From Gigaspora margarita (lineage: Eukaryota > Glomeromycota > Glomeromycetes > Diversisporales > Gigasporaceae): 64,000 nt of DNA. The notes beneath the pieces were generated by a model. That model ran no database searches, had not been told where the DNA came from, and saw nothing but the letters and a program-made list of their open reading frames with translations. Below are positions 1 through 10,679 of the stretch, piece by piece (the stretch's first letter is position 1; each line of letters starts with the position of its first letter). Where the stretch lies: positions 317,909 through 381,908 of the forward strand of contig WTPW01000558.1 in NCBI GenBank assembly GCA_009809945.1, given 5' to 3'. The position numbers and the translations under genes are program-made.

Positions 1-895
1 CTTGAAGACAATTATCATATGGCATATCTGTATCTGGATCAATTATTTTTGAATTATCAGAATTAATAGTACACTTTGTATTGGCAAGCTTTTTGGGAGT
101 AGGGATATATGATCCACCAGTTGTTCTTCGCAAAGTATAAGCTTCAATATATAATTTTTCTATTTGAACTAATCACCAATTTGATCCTCTTCTTAACATT
201 TCCTCAATGTCTTTATCTATTTCTGAAGCTGACTGAGATATATGGTCATTTATATCATTTTCTGATAAAAGAGAACACATTTTACTTCTGTGATGACAAT
301 ACATTATATTATTTTCCTTATCCTCTTTTTTTAGCGTTTTGTTTACTTTTTTATAATAGCAAAGAGCAACTAATGCTGACTTTATATGCTCTTTTTTATT
401 AAGCTCGATTTTAAGAACTCTTGTAATTTTGTCTCTAGCTTTTGCTAATAATTGGGGCATATATGGTATTTCATTATATTCTTTATAGTTAGATATTGGT
501 TTAATAAATTTATATCTTGAATTTTTTATAGATGGAACTATGGCTTCCCAATTACTTAATAAATTAAAATTATCATGAGGTCTTTTTGGATTGCTAACTC
601 TAATTTGATTAAAGTGAATACCAGTATTTATATTATATTTATCTTCAATATTATCAAACCATTCTGTATCATTTTGAGGATGATTATTTGAAGCCATATC
701 CTGAATTGGTAATAAGGGTGTATCATTTAATAAAATTAAATCATCTACTGGAATATGATTTTGTATCAGAATTTGATCTGTAGCTGAATTTTGTGTTAAT
801 AGTGTTTGCAAAGCAGGACACTTCGTGTCTGGAGCTGTAACAGGATTTTGGATATTACTAGGTTTACATAGATTTTTTGTTCTAGATGTATATGA
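1..895 (-). pseudogene. Broken coding region resembling the part upstream of Polinton/linear-plasmid-type family B DNA polymerase; runs off the window
   Basis: On the minus strand an open frame runs from about 895 to 175 and resumes in the same frame to base 1, interrupted by one in-frame TGA at 173-175 (after RRGSNW). The frame is also open upstream of the first TTG/ATG-type start, back to a TAA near 908, so the true 5' exon is missing or lies behind a splice acceptor near 895. The stretch after the stop reads GGSYIPTPKKLANTKCTIN and then DNCLQ near the edge. That G-Y-I-x-x-P-K...INP...C-L layout recalls the segment before protein-primed family B polymerases of Polintons and linear plasmids. 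This is recalled similarity, not a search. No polymerase catalytic motif lies inside the window. Reading continuity across the stop suggests a young lesion. The part before the stop is Lys/Ile/Asn-rich and has no recognised domain. Confidence 0.5.
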
Positions 896-1066
896 AGTTT
901 TGCTAATTTAGAAAAATCTTTTCCACATCTATTATATTTATGTACTACCATAGTAAAATAATAGTATAAATTTGTATATGGGTACTGGTACGAAATTCCT
1001 TATTCGTTACTTATAAAATATTTTTATTCAATTTGAAAATTAATATATACTAGGTATATATAAAAA

Positions 1067-1291
1067 ATGCAATTAGGTGAATATATATGTAATTTCTTTT
1101 TATATACTGGAGAGATATGCGGTCAATCATGTATGAATTCTAAAGGGTGCTGGCTTCATAAAAATGCAATCAAATGCTTTCCTTGTACTGATTGTGGTAA
1201 ACCTACTCATTCTGAAAGTAGACAATGTTCGGATCATATTAGAAGCTATTATGTTGGTAAACATTATCAAAAGTATATAAAAGGAATATAG
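1067..1291 (+). CDS. Small Cys/His-rich, probably zinc-binding protein, 74 aa
   Basis: A complete ATG-to-TAG frame of 74 codons. Residues C18, C22, C28 and H31, then C37, C40 and C43, then C54 and H57, then H66 give a dense C-x3-C-x5-C-x2-H ... C-x2-C-x2-C ... C-x2-H spacing suited to two small zinc-binding clusters. Such spacing is unlikely in random AT-rich sequence. The tail IRSYYVGKHYQKYIK is basic and aromatic and may bind nucleic acid, which is inference. A TATA-like run (tatatataaaaa) lies directly before the ATG. It is divergent from the broken coding region at 1-895, and the two may be remnants of one mobile unit. I do not recognise a named family. The ORF is intact but expression is unproven. 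Confidence 0.5.
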   Translation: MQLGEYICNFFLYTGEICGQSCMNSKGCWLHKNAIKCFPCTDCGKPTHSESRQCSDHIRSYYVGKHYQKYIKGI

Positions 1292-1464
1292 ATACTTATC
1301 TTGATTTATATATAGGTGAATAATATATGATATCAGAAGTGACGATGCGATCATTTTTTTGTTATTATCCAATTTGATTATAAAATATAAAAATAGAAAG
1401 TTCTAACTATATAATTTTTTAAATCTATCGTCATTGATCCTTTTTAATATGAATTTGGACAAAT

Positions 1465-1790
1465 AAGCTTTCTATGCTTCGCTACGCTCCGCATCTGGAG
1501 TCGCTATGCTCCTCCAGGATAGAAAGCCAAATAGTAATCAAATAAGATAACTATGCTCTGCTTCACTCTGCTACTGCATCGCAAACATTTTAGGTGTATG
1601 CTTCTTAGTGTTAGAAAGCTAATTAGTAATTAAATTAGATAGAGAAAGTCACTCGAGTGACGATGGTTAGGTGTTCTGTCAGTATAAAAGAAAGGCCTCG
1701 AGTGGTAATTGAAAACAGAATGCTAAGTGTGATAACAAACTCATAAACCAATCATCACTCAAATGACAACGGTTAGGTGTTCTATCTATA
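1465..1790. repeat. Two pairs of local direct repeats
   Basis: A segment around 1470-1540 (aagctttctatgcttcgcta ... agaaagccaaatagtaatca) is followed at about 1550-1640 by a degenerate second copy (ctatgctctgcttcactctg ... agaaagctaattagtaatta). Just downstream, cgatggttaggtgttct at about 1660 recurs as acggttaggtgttct at about 1768. No coding content is evident. Confidence 0.5.
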
Positions 1791-2092
1791 TAATTTTTGG
1801 TACTCTGGTTTTATATAGTTATTAAAGAGTTGTTATAGAATATAGATTTCTTGAGCGATCTAAAAAGCAAAATGAACATTTAGTACCTGGGGTACCGAAA
1901 AAATGTCCCAGAACTCCCAATTAGTCTTTACTACAATAATACAGTAATAATAATATAATAAAATTAACTATAACAATAATAAAAATTAAAATAAGAAATA
2001 ATATTAAAACTTATTCTATAACACAATAATTGCAGATAATCATAGAAAATTGTAATAACTACTTGAACTATAATAATTGTTATAATCATATT

Positions 2093-2485
2093 TAGGGTTC
2101 CAAATTGGTGACCCAGTTTTGCATACCATATTTGGTCAAGATTTTCAAAATTTTGGCATTTTCAAGTATTTTTTTATTAATAATAAAATTCACAAATAAA
2201 TAATAATTCTGTATAGATTATCACAAAGTTTTCAGATTTTTTATTATTTTTGAGTTATTTAATCTATAAAAATAGAAAAAATGGTCACAGTTATCTGGTT
2301 GATTGATTTTAGAATTTAGTTAACTCAAAAAGTAATACAAGAATCACAAAGCTCTATCTAGAAATTTGTAGAAAAGTTACACTTTTGCAACTTCGATAAC
2401 AATTAAAAACAGTCTAAAACAATCAGTTTTCTAAAATTATTTATTAAATATAGCAAAAAAAAACAGTCAAAAGGTTTGAACCCTA
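2093..2485. mobile_element. Non-autonomous hAT-like MITE, 393 bp
   Basis: The ends are TAGGGTTCCAAA and TTTGAACCCTA. The flanks ATCATATT (2085-2092) and ATCATACT (2486-2493) match at 7 of 8 bases, fitting the 8-bp duplication of hAT transposition. The interior is AT-rich and noncoding. A transposase for such ends would have to act in trans. Confidence 0.65.
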
Positions 2486-2776
2486 ATCATACTATATATA
2501 TCTATCTAAGCTTTCCACATTAAGATCACAATTTTTAGATACAACCAATCAAAAATGTCAAAACAAAAATACACAAAGTTGAGTTATAAAGATTTATATA
2601 TCTTAAATAATATTATAATTAATCTTTTATGAACTTAGTCATTTGACAGACCTTAGCTAATTAATTAATCAAACAATAATTCAAATTAATGTTCAGATAG
2701 AACCATGTGATCATAACACATTCAAACCAATATATTAAGTATTATTATTCATGCTTATATTATATTTATTATATTT

Positions 2777-4386
2777 TTATTTTTTTTTTTGTTGTTAAGG
2801 TGAGGTTTTGCCTTTATCTTTATTAATAAAATGTGTGAGATTCCTCATGGGGTTTCTCAAGTTACAAGTTATTATACAAAAATTAAGACTCAGACTATAG
2901 ATAAACTAATTCTATCTAAATTATCTGCAACCTAAACCTACTAGAGTGGTTAAAACTCACCTAGATTTGGATGTGGAGAATTGAGTTAGTAGAAAAGCTA
3001 CATTTGATCCAATTATATGACCAAATGTCTATTTTTCTAAGTGCTAGCCCAAGAGGTGGGCAGGTATTAGTATTGTCCTCATATAGTTGGTCTGGTGAGC
3101 CACATATACAATTATAAGTATATAGAGCTTTGTTGTAAGAGGATATACATGAAGATTTAGTAAATGTAGAGTGTGAAGATTGTTGTAATAGGTTTTGTGA
3201 AGATTTCCAGTTTGCAAGTTTTATACAGTATGGTTTCCATAAAAGTTCATGAATGTTTGTAAAATGAGCAGAAGGAGTTTAACAATAGTATTGGTTGCAT
3301 TTTTGTAAGAGGTATATTGAGATACAATATTAATTAGTGGTATAGGAATAAAGCCCTGGATTGTAGTATAGAAGGTTGTAGTATTAAAAGATGTAGAATA
3401 TGTAGAAGAGAAGCAGTAGTGTGTTATAAGGTTGTTATGTAGTTGCTGTAGTTCAGTGGATGATATATCTGATAGGTCTGAAAAAGAAAAATCTTTGATT
3501 GTGTTTTCAATAATGTTAGATATATTATTTGAGTCTGGGCAAAGTAGCATGTGAAGTTGGTGATCTGTTTGATTGCATATAATACAAGTAGAGTATATGT
3601 GTAGAGAGGGGTTTATAGAAAGAAAATAGGAAAGTGTAGGAAGCATATGTAGCATACATTTAATTCGAAATGATTTTTAAAAACAAAGTTGAAAGTAAGT
3701 ATAGTTATAAGTACGATTGTGGTTAAGATTAAGGCAGTGTTGTACGTTTTGGCTATCCACAGCCTTTTTTGGCTTATTCACGTCCAAAATTGTCCAAATG
3801 TCCAAGATTGTTCAAAGCTTGTTCAGGCTTTAATAATTAATAAATCTATCTAAAAAATATATAACTATATATTTTTTTAGGTGCTAAACACATTTCAGTT
3901 AAAATTAAAATAGGTTATCTTAATAATATTTTAGGTAATTTTACTTTATTTAATTGTCCAAAATTGTCTAAAATTGTCCAAATCATTTTCCAAAGCTGTC
4001 CCGTGACAACACTGGATTAAGGTATAACCAGGTTGCATTCCAATCAATTTGTTGAGAAAGAGGAATAATTTGTTAGTATGTGCATTACAGATATTTTTTA
4101 TAGCATGGCGTATTGGTTGCTCAATATTGTATTTTTTGTAAATGAAGGTGAAAGAGGGATTGTAAATATTATAGAGCTAGAGGAAAAATGGTTTTTTTGC
4201 AAGTTCATCAGCTTAGTTGTTGTATTCATTGTTGCTATGTGCTTGCACTTTGTATAGTTTAATCTTAAGAGAATATGATTTAATGAGGTTAAGAAGAGTG
4301 TGCCAAATAGGCTTTATTATATTTTTATAGCTTGGATTTTTAATAACTGTTATTATGTTATTAGAGCTAGATATTTACTATAACTT
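2777..4386 (-). pseudogene. 5'-truncated LINE (non-LTR retrotransposon): RNase H end and Cys-rich C-terminus
   Basis: Read on the minus strand. From 4386 to about 4023 the frame gives the C-terminal half of an RNase H domain, with the hallmark KVQAHSNNEYN, a stop, then ADELAKK (the H...N..AD-LA signature). After the MITE at 3735-4014 the frame resumes as KSFRIKCMLHMLPTLSYF and an open stretch to 3221 containing the Cys/His knuckle CIICNQTDHQLHMLLC. After a frame change it continues with a final cysteine cluster (YNCICGSPDQ ... CPPLGLALRKIDIW) to a stop at 2961-2963. A T-run on the plus strand at about 2777-2790 is the likely poly(A) tail. Endonuclease and most of the reverse transcriptase are absent, as expected for 5' truncation at target-primed integration. 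The stop, frame changes and inserted MITE make it dead. Confidence 0.85.
3735..4014. mobile_element. hAT-like MITE, 280 bp, inserted in the LINE
   Basis: Ends CAGTGTTGT and ACAACACTG, flanked by a perfect 8-bp duplication GATTAAGG at 3727-3734 and 4015-4022. The subterminal regions carry repeated TGTCCAAA motifs. A second copy of the same length (280 bp) is at 19124-19403. It splits the RNase H region of the LINE, so it inserted later. Confidence 0.9.
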
Positions 4387-5199
4387 ACTTATTTTGTATA
4401 ATCATACTTTATTTCTTATTCGATAATTACATATTGTTAGAGCACTTTTTTAGCATTTGTAATATCAATATAAATTATATAACTAATAATAAATTATCAA
4501 TATTAATTAATTTTATAAATTTGTAAACTGTTTACATTTTTTAAAGCTGTAAAGTAGTATATACAAAGCATAGTGTTGTTAGTATACAACAAAAATGTAA
4601 ATATCTGATCATTACAGTAGCTATTACAGCTAGAAATAATAAAAATATAGTAATTTTTATAAGATTTAGTAAATTAAAATTTTAAGTAATTGTAATAATA
4701 TTTAGTTTTTCTGAGATCAAATTTTAATAATAATGAGTTACAATTTGGACTGTACATTCAAACAAATAATGTAATAATGCTGGGTAAATTTTGTAAATAT
4801 GGTACTTTAAGAATGATATGCAAAAAATATATAATATTTGGTTTTCTAAAACTTATAAAAATTACATGTAATATAAAATTGTAATTTATATAACATATAT
4901 CTAATTATCATATTTCTGATTACATTTTTAAAAACAACTAATTAAAATATTAAAGCATACAGATCCAGAATTGAATAATAAAAAAGATATATAATTGTAG
5001 CTAGCTTTTGTAATAATAAATACAATATTATTATGACCAAATAGCATAATTTTGTTATATTTAGTTACTTGCAAGAAATAAATTAATTTTTCTAATTAGA
5101 ACATTTTTAGACTACATTTTCAGATTAGATTTAATCAAAAACATTAAAACATACAGCCCAGAATTAAATGGGAAAAATAATTATCAAATCCTTTGCTAT
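4387..5199. other. AT-rich spacer
   Basis: Nothing supportable as a gene. It holds AT-rich sequence with scattered poly(A/T) runs and no clear inverted-repeat ends. Confidence 0.5.
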
Positions 5200-5640
5200 A
5201 ATTTTTTATTTTGGGCTTTGATGATCTGTGATTATCAATTCATTAAAGCAGCAAAAATCTGAACTGAAAAAAAAAAGAGAGAAATAATGAAAGCAGGTAT
5301 AGTATACTATAATGAACTGCATAATTTTTATACAAATAAAAATGTTTGTACAATCATGAATTTTTACCTTCTTGTGAAAGCAAGAGCAAGAGCAACAAAC
5401 TTTAACATTAACTTCAAGAGCAAGAGTAAAGACTATATATAGTGCTTTTAAATTTGTGATATAGTAAATTTTTTTTTTAGACAGTTTTTTGCTATAAATA
5501 GGCATTAATTTTATCATCCAAAAAAAGTTGCAATAAATAATATAAAAAGTCTGTAGTTCACAAAAATAAAGTTGGTATATAAGAGCATTAATAACTAATT
5601 ATAAATTCTTTTGTGTTCAATTTTCAGGATTTGTGGTTTT
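5200..5640. repeat. Dispersed repeat, copy 1 of 2
   Basis: This segment aligns in the same orientation with 18220-18660. Shared landmarks are gattatcaattcattaaa/gattatcaattaatcaggg, tatactataatgaactgcat/tatactataataaacagcat and an AAGAGCAAGAGC-type tract followed by an aatgcttt/agtgctttt block. The shared part is about 430 bp, with the GCAAGA tract expanded in the second copy. No coding capacity or terminal repeats were recognised. Confidence 0.6.
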
Positions 5641-5975
5641 AATAAGTGAAACTAAAGAATTTCTTAAGTAATAAAAAGTCTTCAAAATTAAAGGTTTATT
5701 TGAATACTTTACCAGAAAATCATTGCATTATCATTGTAAATTTTAAAATATTGTCCTTATTGTATAGAAAGCTTGGTACATTCATGGCAAATTTAATTTT
5801 GATATTTGACATTAGAAGGTTACATAAATTTGACAGTAAATTATAGGACACAGATATTAATAATTTATTAGGCATTTATTATAAAAAGAATGTATATTTA
5901 TTTAAGGATAGTTTTGGAGTGCATACATTAGATGTATTATAAAATGGATAAAGAGTGAGAGCAACCCTTTATATA

Positions 5976-6776
5976 CAGTGGCCTACTATAATATTGTGGA
6001 CACTTTTTAAAAATTTATATAGAGCTAAATTTATAAGATATTAAGCTAAAAATAAAATATAAATTTATTAAATCTATATCTTTTAAATAAAAAAAAATTA
6101 AAAAATTCTATGCAGTACTTTTTAAAATAATTAAAATTATTTAATTTTGTAGATATTACACAATTGCGAAAATTATAATGTTAAAAAAAATAATTAAAAT
6201 AATATGTATATAGTAAAAATTAATTTTTTATTAAATTAACTAAATTTCAAAATTAAATAAAAATTATTCAGTAACAAATTATAAATAATTACAAATTTTT
6301 ATGAAGTTTTAAAAATAATTAAGCTAGTTATTACTTTTAAATGTTATAATTAAATTACTAAATTAAAATTAACAAATACTAAATATAGTAATTTTTATTA
6401 CTATATATAAAAATTAAGTAAATAAATTTTAAAAATTATAAAACTTTTAGAATATATACAATTTGTTATGTTAAATAATTTTATTTAAAAAAAATTGCTA
6501 GTTTTCTTCATAAAAAATTAAGTTTATATATTACTATATTTAGTAATTTGTACTACTATAAAAATATATTAAAAATAGCAAATCGCAAAAATAAAAAAAT
6601 CTAAAATTTACTAAAATCTGATTATTTTAAAAGTATGCATAGAATTTTATAAACTTTTTTTTATTTAAAAGATATAGATTTAATAAATCTATATATTTAT
6701 TTTTAGCTTAATAACTTATAAATTTTGCTCTATAAAAATTTTTAAAAAGTGTTCACAATATTATGGTAGGCCACTG
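5976..6776. mobile_element. Tc1/mariner-like foldback element, 801 bp, nearly all inverted repeat
   Basis: Ends CAGTGGCCTACTATAATATT and, inverted, CAGTGGCCTACCATAATATT, with a TA on each side (5974-5975, 6777-6778). The inverted similarity continues inward for most of each half; for example aaattctatgcagtactttt near 6104 matches the complement of the region near 6640. A full-length foldback without an ORF. Its length and TA target fit a non-autonomous mariner-type element. Confidence 0.85.
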
Positions 6777-6778
6777 TA

Positions 6779-7288
6779 CATTCCTATTTTTTATAATGCC
6801 TATGCTAAGATCACAATGTCTATACTACTAATTCTAATTTTACATACTTTCCTGTAGCCAACTCCTTCTATTAAGTGTGTAAATGCAATAGGAAAATTCA
6901 CATAAGTAAGCTACTGAGAAAAGATAATAGTATCTAATAGGATTAACATAAATAATTGTACAAATATGGAAGGTAGAAACAATTAAAGAATCATACAAAT
7001 ATGGAAATGAGGAGACACAGAAAAAATTATTCATTACACTATAAATCTTTTAGATAAACACTTTTAAAAATTTATAAAGCCAATTAGTTTTTGTATCAAT
7101 TAACTAAACTTCAAAATATTAAGTTTATTCAAGAAGAATTCTGAAGCAATAAGATAAGTTCAAAAATAAGTAATAGTTCTTATTTTCACTAAATAATCTT
7201 AATCAAAGATTAGCTTCATACTTATAAATAATATTGCAAAGAAAGTAATATAGCTTACAAACAATAATTTTAAATTGTTGAATAGAAA
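6779..7288. other. AT-rich spacer
   Basis: No gene, RNA or element boundary seen. Short open frames here have no compositional or motif support. Confidence 0.45.
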
Positions 7289-7290
7289 TA

Positions 7291-7541
7291 TCAGGCCCAG
7301 GATATGCCCTTTTCATTGTTATCTATAATTAAAATATTTAAACAAAATTTAATTCAATTTTTAAGCTCAATTTTTCTTCTCCCCTTGTTCTATATACCCG
7401 AAAAATTTAATTTAAAGTTAATAAGTAACATTTAAAAGAATCTTAGCTCAAAGTTATATAGTAAATTTATATATTTTTTTAAAAAATTTTAATTATAAAC
7501 AACATTTTAAACCCCTGTAAAGGGACATGTCCTGGGCCTGA
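7291..7541. mobile_element. TA-target MITE, 251 bp
   Basis: Ends TCAGGCCCAGGATATGCCC and the inverted partner TCAGGCCCAGGACATGTCCC, flanked by TA on both sides (7289-7290, 7542-7543). The interior is AT-rich and noncoding. Confidence 0.8.
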
Positions 7542-7543
7542 TA

Positions 7544-8493
7544 TGATTTAAACTAATTATTATCTTTTTAATTTTTATTAATTCATTATAAAAATACAAA
7601 ATTGTATCTTAAATGATTGGTGTTGCATGCTTCTCTAATATTAATTAATGAAATCATTATTAAGAAGCTCAAGATAATTTGTATAAAATATATTGAATAA
7701 TTTTGCTGCCATTTTGGATAAAAATTATTCCAAGAATTCTTAGTCAGCGAAAATTACAATATTAGATACATAAAAGTTATACATAAACCCCCTTTAATAC
7801 TAAATAGAGTACTGGAATATATGCTATATAAACTTAATTAAATTAGCTCTCATAATTAAATTCTTCAATTAAAACTTTGAAAAAAATTTTGAATGGCCTT
7901 TTTTAGATGTATATAAAATAATCAAAATTAGCAGATGTGAATAATTATGACAGAATGTATTAAGTAGATAAGTATTTAAGAATTAGTTAAAATCAATAAG
8001 TATAAAGCACTTAGAAGCATATTATACTATGATAATGGGTTTCTTATAAAAGAATACAGCATGTATATACATATTTATTAGTATACATGCACATTACTTA
8101 TTTGCCAATATACAATTTATTGAAGTCTATAATTTAGAAATTACTGTATTGATTTTATTGTGCAGCAAAGTTCTATAAAAGAATTAGTAATACTGTAGCT
8201 TGTACATATGTATATTGCAAGAATGTAAAGTCACATATTTATTATATTGTTGCTATTTTTAATTAGCCAAATATGCATATTTAATAAAATTAACATAGTT
8301 GACATTATTCCCAAAAACAGTACTGTAGTTTCTTAGTACAGTATGTGAATTATCTGTTTCCACCTATTTGATGATCTGATATATTTACTATCAAATATAT
8401 CAAATATATAAATATATCAGATATATTAGATATATCAAATAAGCCAAATATATAAATATATCAAATATATCAAATATATCAAACCTGGTAACT
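7544..8493. other. AT-rich spacer with an ATCAAATAT microsatellite
   Basis: No gene seen. From about 8370 to 8485 the sequence is a run of atatcaaatat / atatatcagat units that shades into simple sequence next to the LTR beginning at 8494. Confidence 0.5.
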
Positions 8494-9034
8494 TGTTAGA
8501 ACAGGTATAAAAGTAGAATTAGCACAGAAACATAAAAGTATAAATATGATATCCTATATTTCCACAATAGTATAGCTCTAGTTGTAGTTTTAGTTTAGTT
8601 GTAGCTTTAACCAAGTAGAGCTAGAAAGCTTGAAGCAAAGTTCAATGTTGTAAAGTAATAACATTCAAAATTAGAGTTAGTAATTTCCTAATAGGCATTG
8701 AATAAACAGTTATTATTATAAACTAATAACTCCTGATATGTGAAATTTGTATAAAAGTCTAATCCTGTGATTGATTTCTGAAACTATGTAATCACATAAC
8801 AAATATTATTAAAAATCTTAACAATTGGTCAAAATTCTGTGGTATCATATTAAAGCCTCATGACATAATCTAGAGCTCTATTTCAATTATAATTAATCTT
8901 ACCAAGTTTATTCATGCCTCAACAAAGCCTTACTATCATTATTAGGGTTTAGATAGAGTAGTTTAGTTGATTTTTTTAGTGTTAGCAGTGTATAGTTGCT
9001 ATATTTAATGGAGGGTTCATTTTCGCCCCTCACA
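8494..9034 (+). mobile_element. Solo LTR or LTR fragment, family copy 1
   Basis: It begins TGTTAGAACAGG and ends GCCCCTCACA, keeping TG...CA ends. It aligns along its length with the minus strand of 46915-47521 and with 48870-49440; shared blocks include gtataaaagtctaatcctgt, agcctcatgacataatcta and gccttactatcattattag. About 75 bp near 8768-8842 has no counterpart in the other copies and may be a small insertion. No target-site duplication was recognised and there is no internal retrotransposon region beside it. Confidence 0.6.
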
Positions 9035-9452
9035 ATATACATACTTGCAAAACTCATAAAATTAATAGTAAAGTGATTAAAAATGTGTTACTATAACTAT
9101 TAAAATTTTAAGATTATAACCAAGCTTTATTAATTTGCAATATATAGATAACTAGCATATCTCATGTTGCTTACACAATGCTTTTAGGTAATTATGCTCA
9201 TTGACTAAATCTTAATGGATAAAATAATTAAATATTTACCAACCAAGAATTGTGCAAAAGGTATTAAGTTGTTTACATTTTTTAGTTAGTCTCTTATTAT
9301 TTACATCAATTACTTGCAAATAATAATTTGTAAATTATTGCAGTTTGCAAAATTCTGTAAATATTGCAATTAAAAAAAAAGAAGAAATCACTTAATTACT
9401 TGATTTTTTAAACTACTTTGATACCATGATATAAAATTTAGTCAGAGTAGCT
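9035..9452. other. AT-rich spacer
   Basis: No gene or element recognised between the LTR and the Harbinger-like element. Confidence 0.4.
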
Positions 9453-9455
9453 TTA

Positions 9456-10396
9456 GGGGAGCGCCATTTATCATCTGATTTTTTGCTACTAAGAGGCTAC
9501 CCCTACCCCCACCTGATCATCAAATACTGCGATTTGATTGGCTAAATTATTAAATTTTTAAAATTTTTAAACTTTAATATTAAATAACTCTTAAACTAGT
9601 GATCCGTTTTGGATGATTTTACTACCAAAATGCTCGCCTCAATGAGACGATTCCAGCGAGCCTAAAATGATCAAAATCCAATCACAGGATCCCAAGATCG
9701 TTATAGATTTGTACTTCTTTAATTGTATTATTTTCGTATATATTAAAAATTATTATGAAAGATCTTATAAAATTTGATATTAAATAACTCTTGAACCAGT
9801 GATCCGATTTGGATGATTTTACTACCAAAATGCTCGTCTCAAAGAGACGATTCTAATGAACTTAAAATCGTTAAATTCTGATCATGGGATCCAGAGATCG
9901 TTATAGATTTGTATTATTTTTAATAGATTATATTAAAATAACAAATCTATAACGATCTCTGGATCCTGTGATCAGAATTTAACAATTTTAGGTTCATTAG
10001 AATCGACTCTTTGAGACGAGCATTTTGGTAGAAAAATCATCAAATCAGATCACTGGTTCAAGAGTTATTTAATATTAAAGTTTATAAGATCTTTAATAAT
10101 AATTTTTAATATATACGAAAATAATATAATTAAAACAGTACAAATCTATAACGATCTTTGGATCCTGTGATTGGATTTTGATCATTTTAGGCTCGTTGGA
10201 ATCGACTCATTGAGGCGAGCATTTTTGTAGTAAAATCATCCAAACCAGATCACTGGTTCAAGAGTTATTTAATATTAAATTTTAAAAATTTTTAATAATT
10301 TTAATAATTTTAGCCAATCAAAAGTTATCTGCTATTAGAACATGATAATTTTCTGACCCCCCTACTCTAAAAATCAGATGATAAATGGCGCACCCC
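9456..10396. mobile_element. PIF/Harbinger-like palindromic element, 941 bp
   Basis: The terminal inverted repeat starts GGGGAGCGCCATTTATCATC (left) and, inverted, GGGGTGCGCCATTTATCATC (right), about 28 bp with one mismatch. Each end is flanked by TTA (9453-9455, 10397-10399), the TWA-type target of PIF/Harbinger. Inside are four copies, two per orientation, of a ~200 bp module containing a 'resting on ATAACTC...CCAGTGATCC...TTTGGATGATTTTACTACC' core, then AATGCTCGCCTC and an AACGATCT block. The whole element therefore folds on itself about 9930. No transposase ORF. Confidence 0.85.
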
Positions 10397-10399
10397 TTA

Positions 10400-10679
10400 A
10401 GAAATTAGAGATTACCAACTTTTTGCTTGATTCTTTTTGAGAAGCTTTTTAAAGAAGTGACAAAGCAATCATTATTGCAAGATCAGATACTTTATTTGTC
10501 CAAATGTCCAATCTGCTATTTTAGCCTTTATAAGATTTATTTATTGTTATATTATTGATTTGATAGTATCATATTTGATTGTATGTATTTTCTTGTTTAT
10601 ACTATTTAAATTGAGTTACTTGAGCAATTTCTGGAATCAAAGTTACTATGGTTTTTAAAAAATAAGTTACCAAACAATC
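10400..10679. other. Spacer
   Basis: No gene or repeat recognised in this short AT-rich stretch. Confidence 0.4.

Noticed and set aside
173..402. Plus-strand 97-residue hydrophobic frame at the left end
   Set aside because: Antisense shadow of the minus-strand coding relic; hydrophobicity arises from T-rich codons.
8370..8485. Regular ATCAAATAT units considered as a CRISPR-like array
   Set aside because: Units are continuous without distinct spacers and shade into simple AT sequence; the genome is eukaryotic in character.
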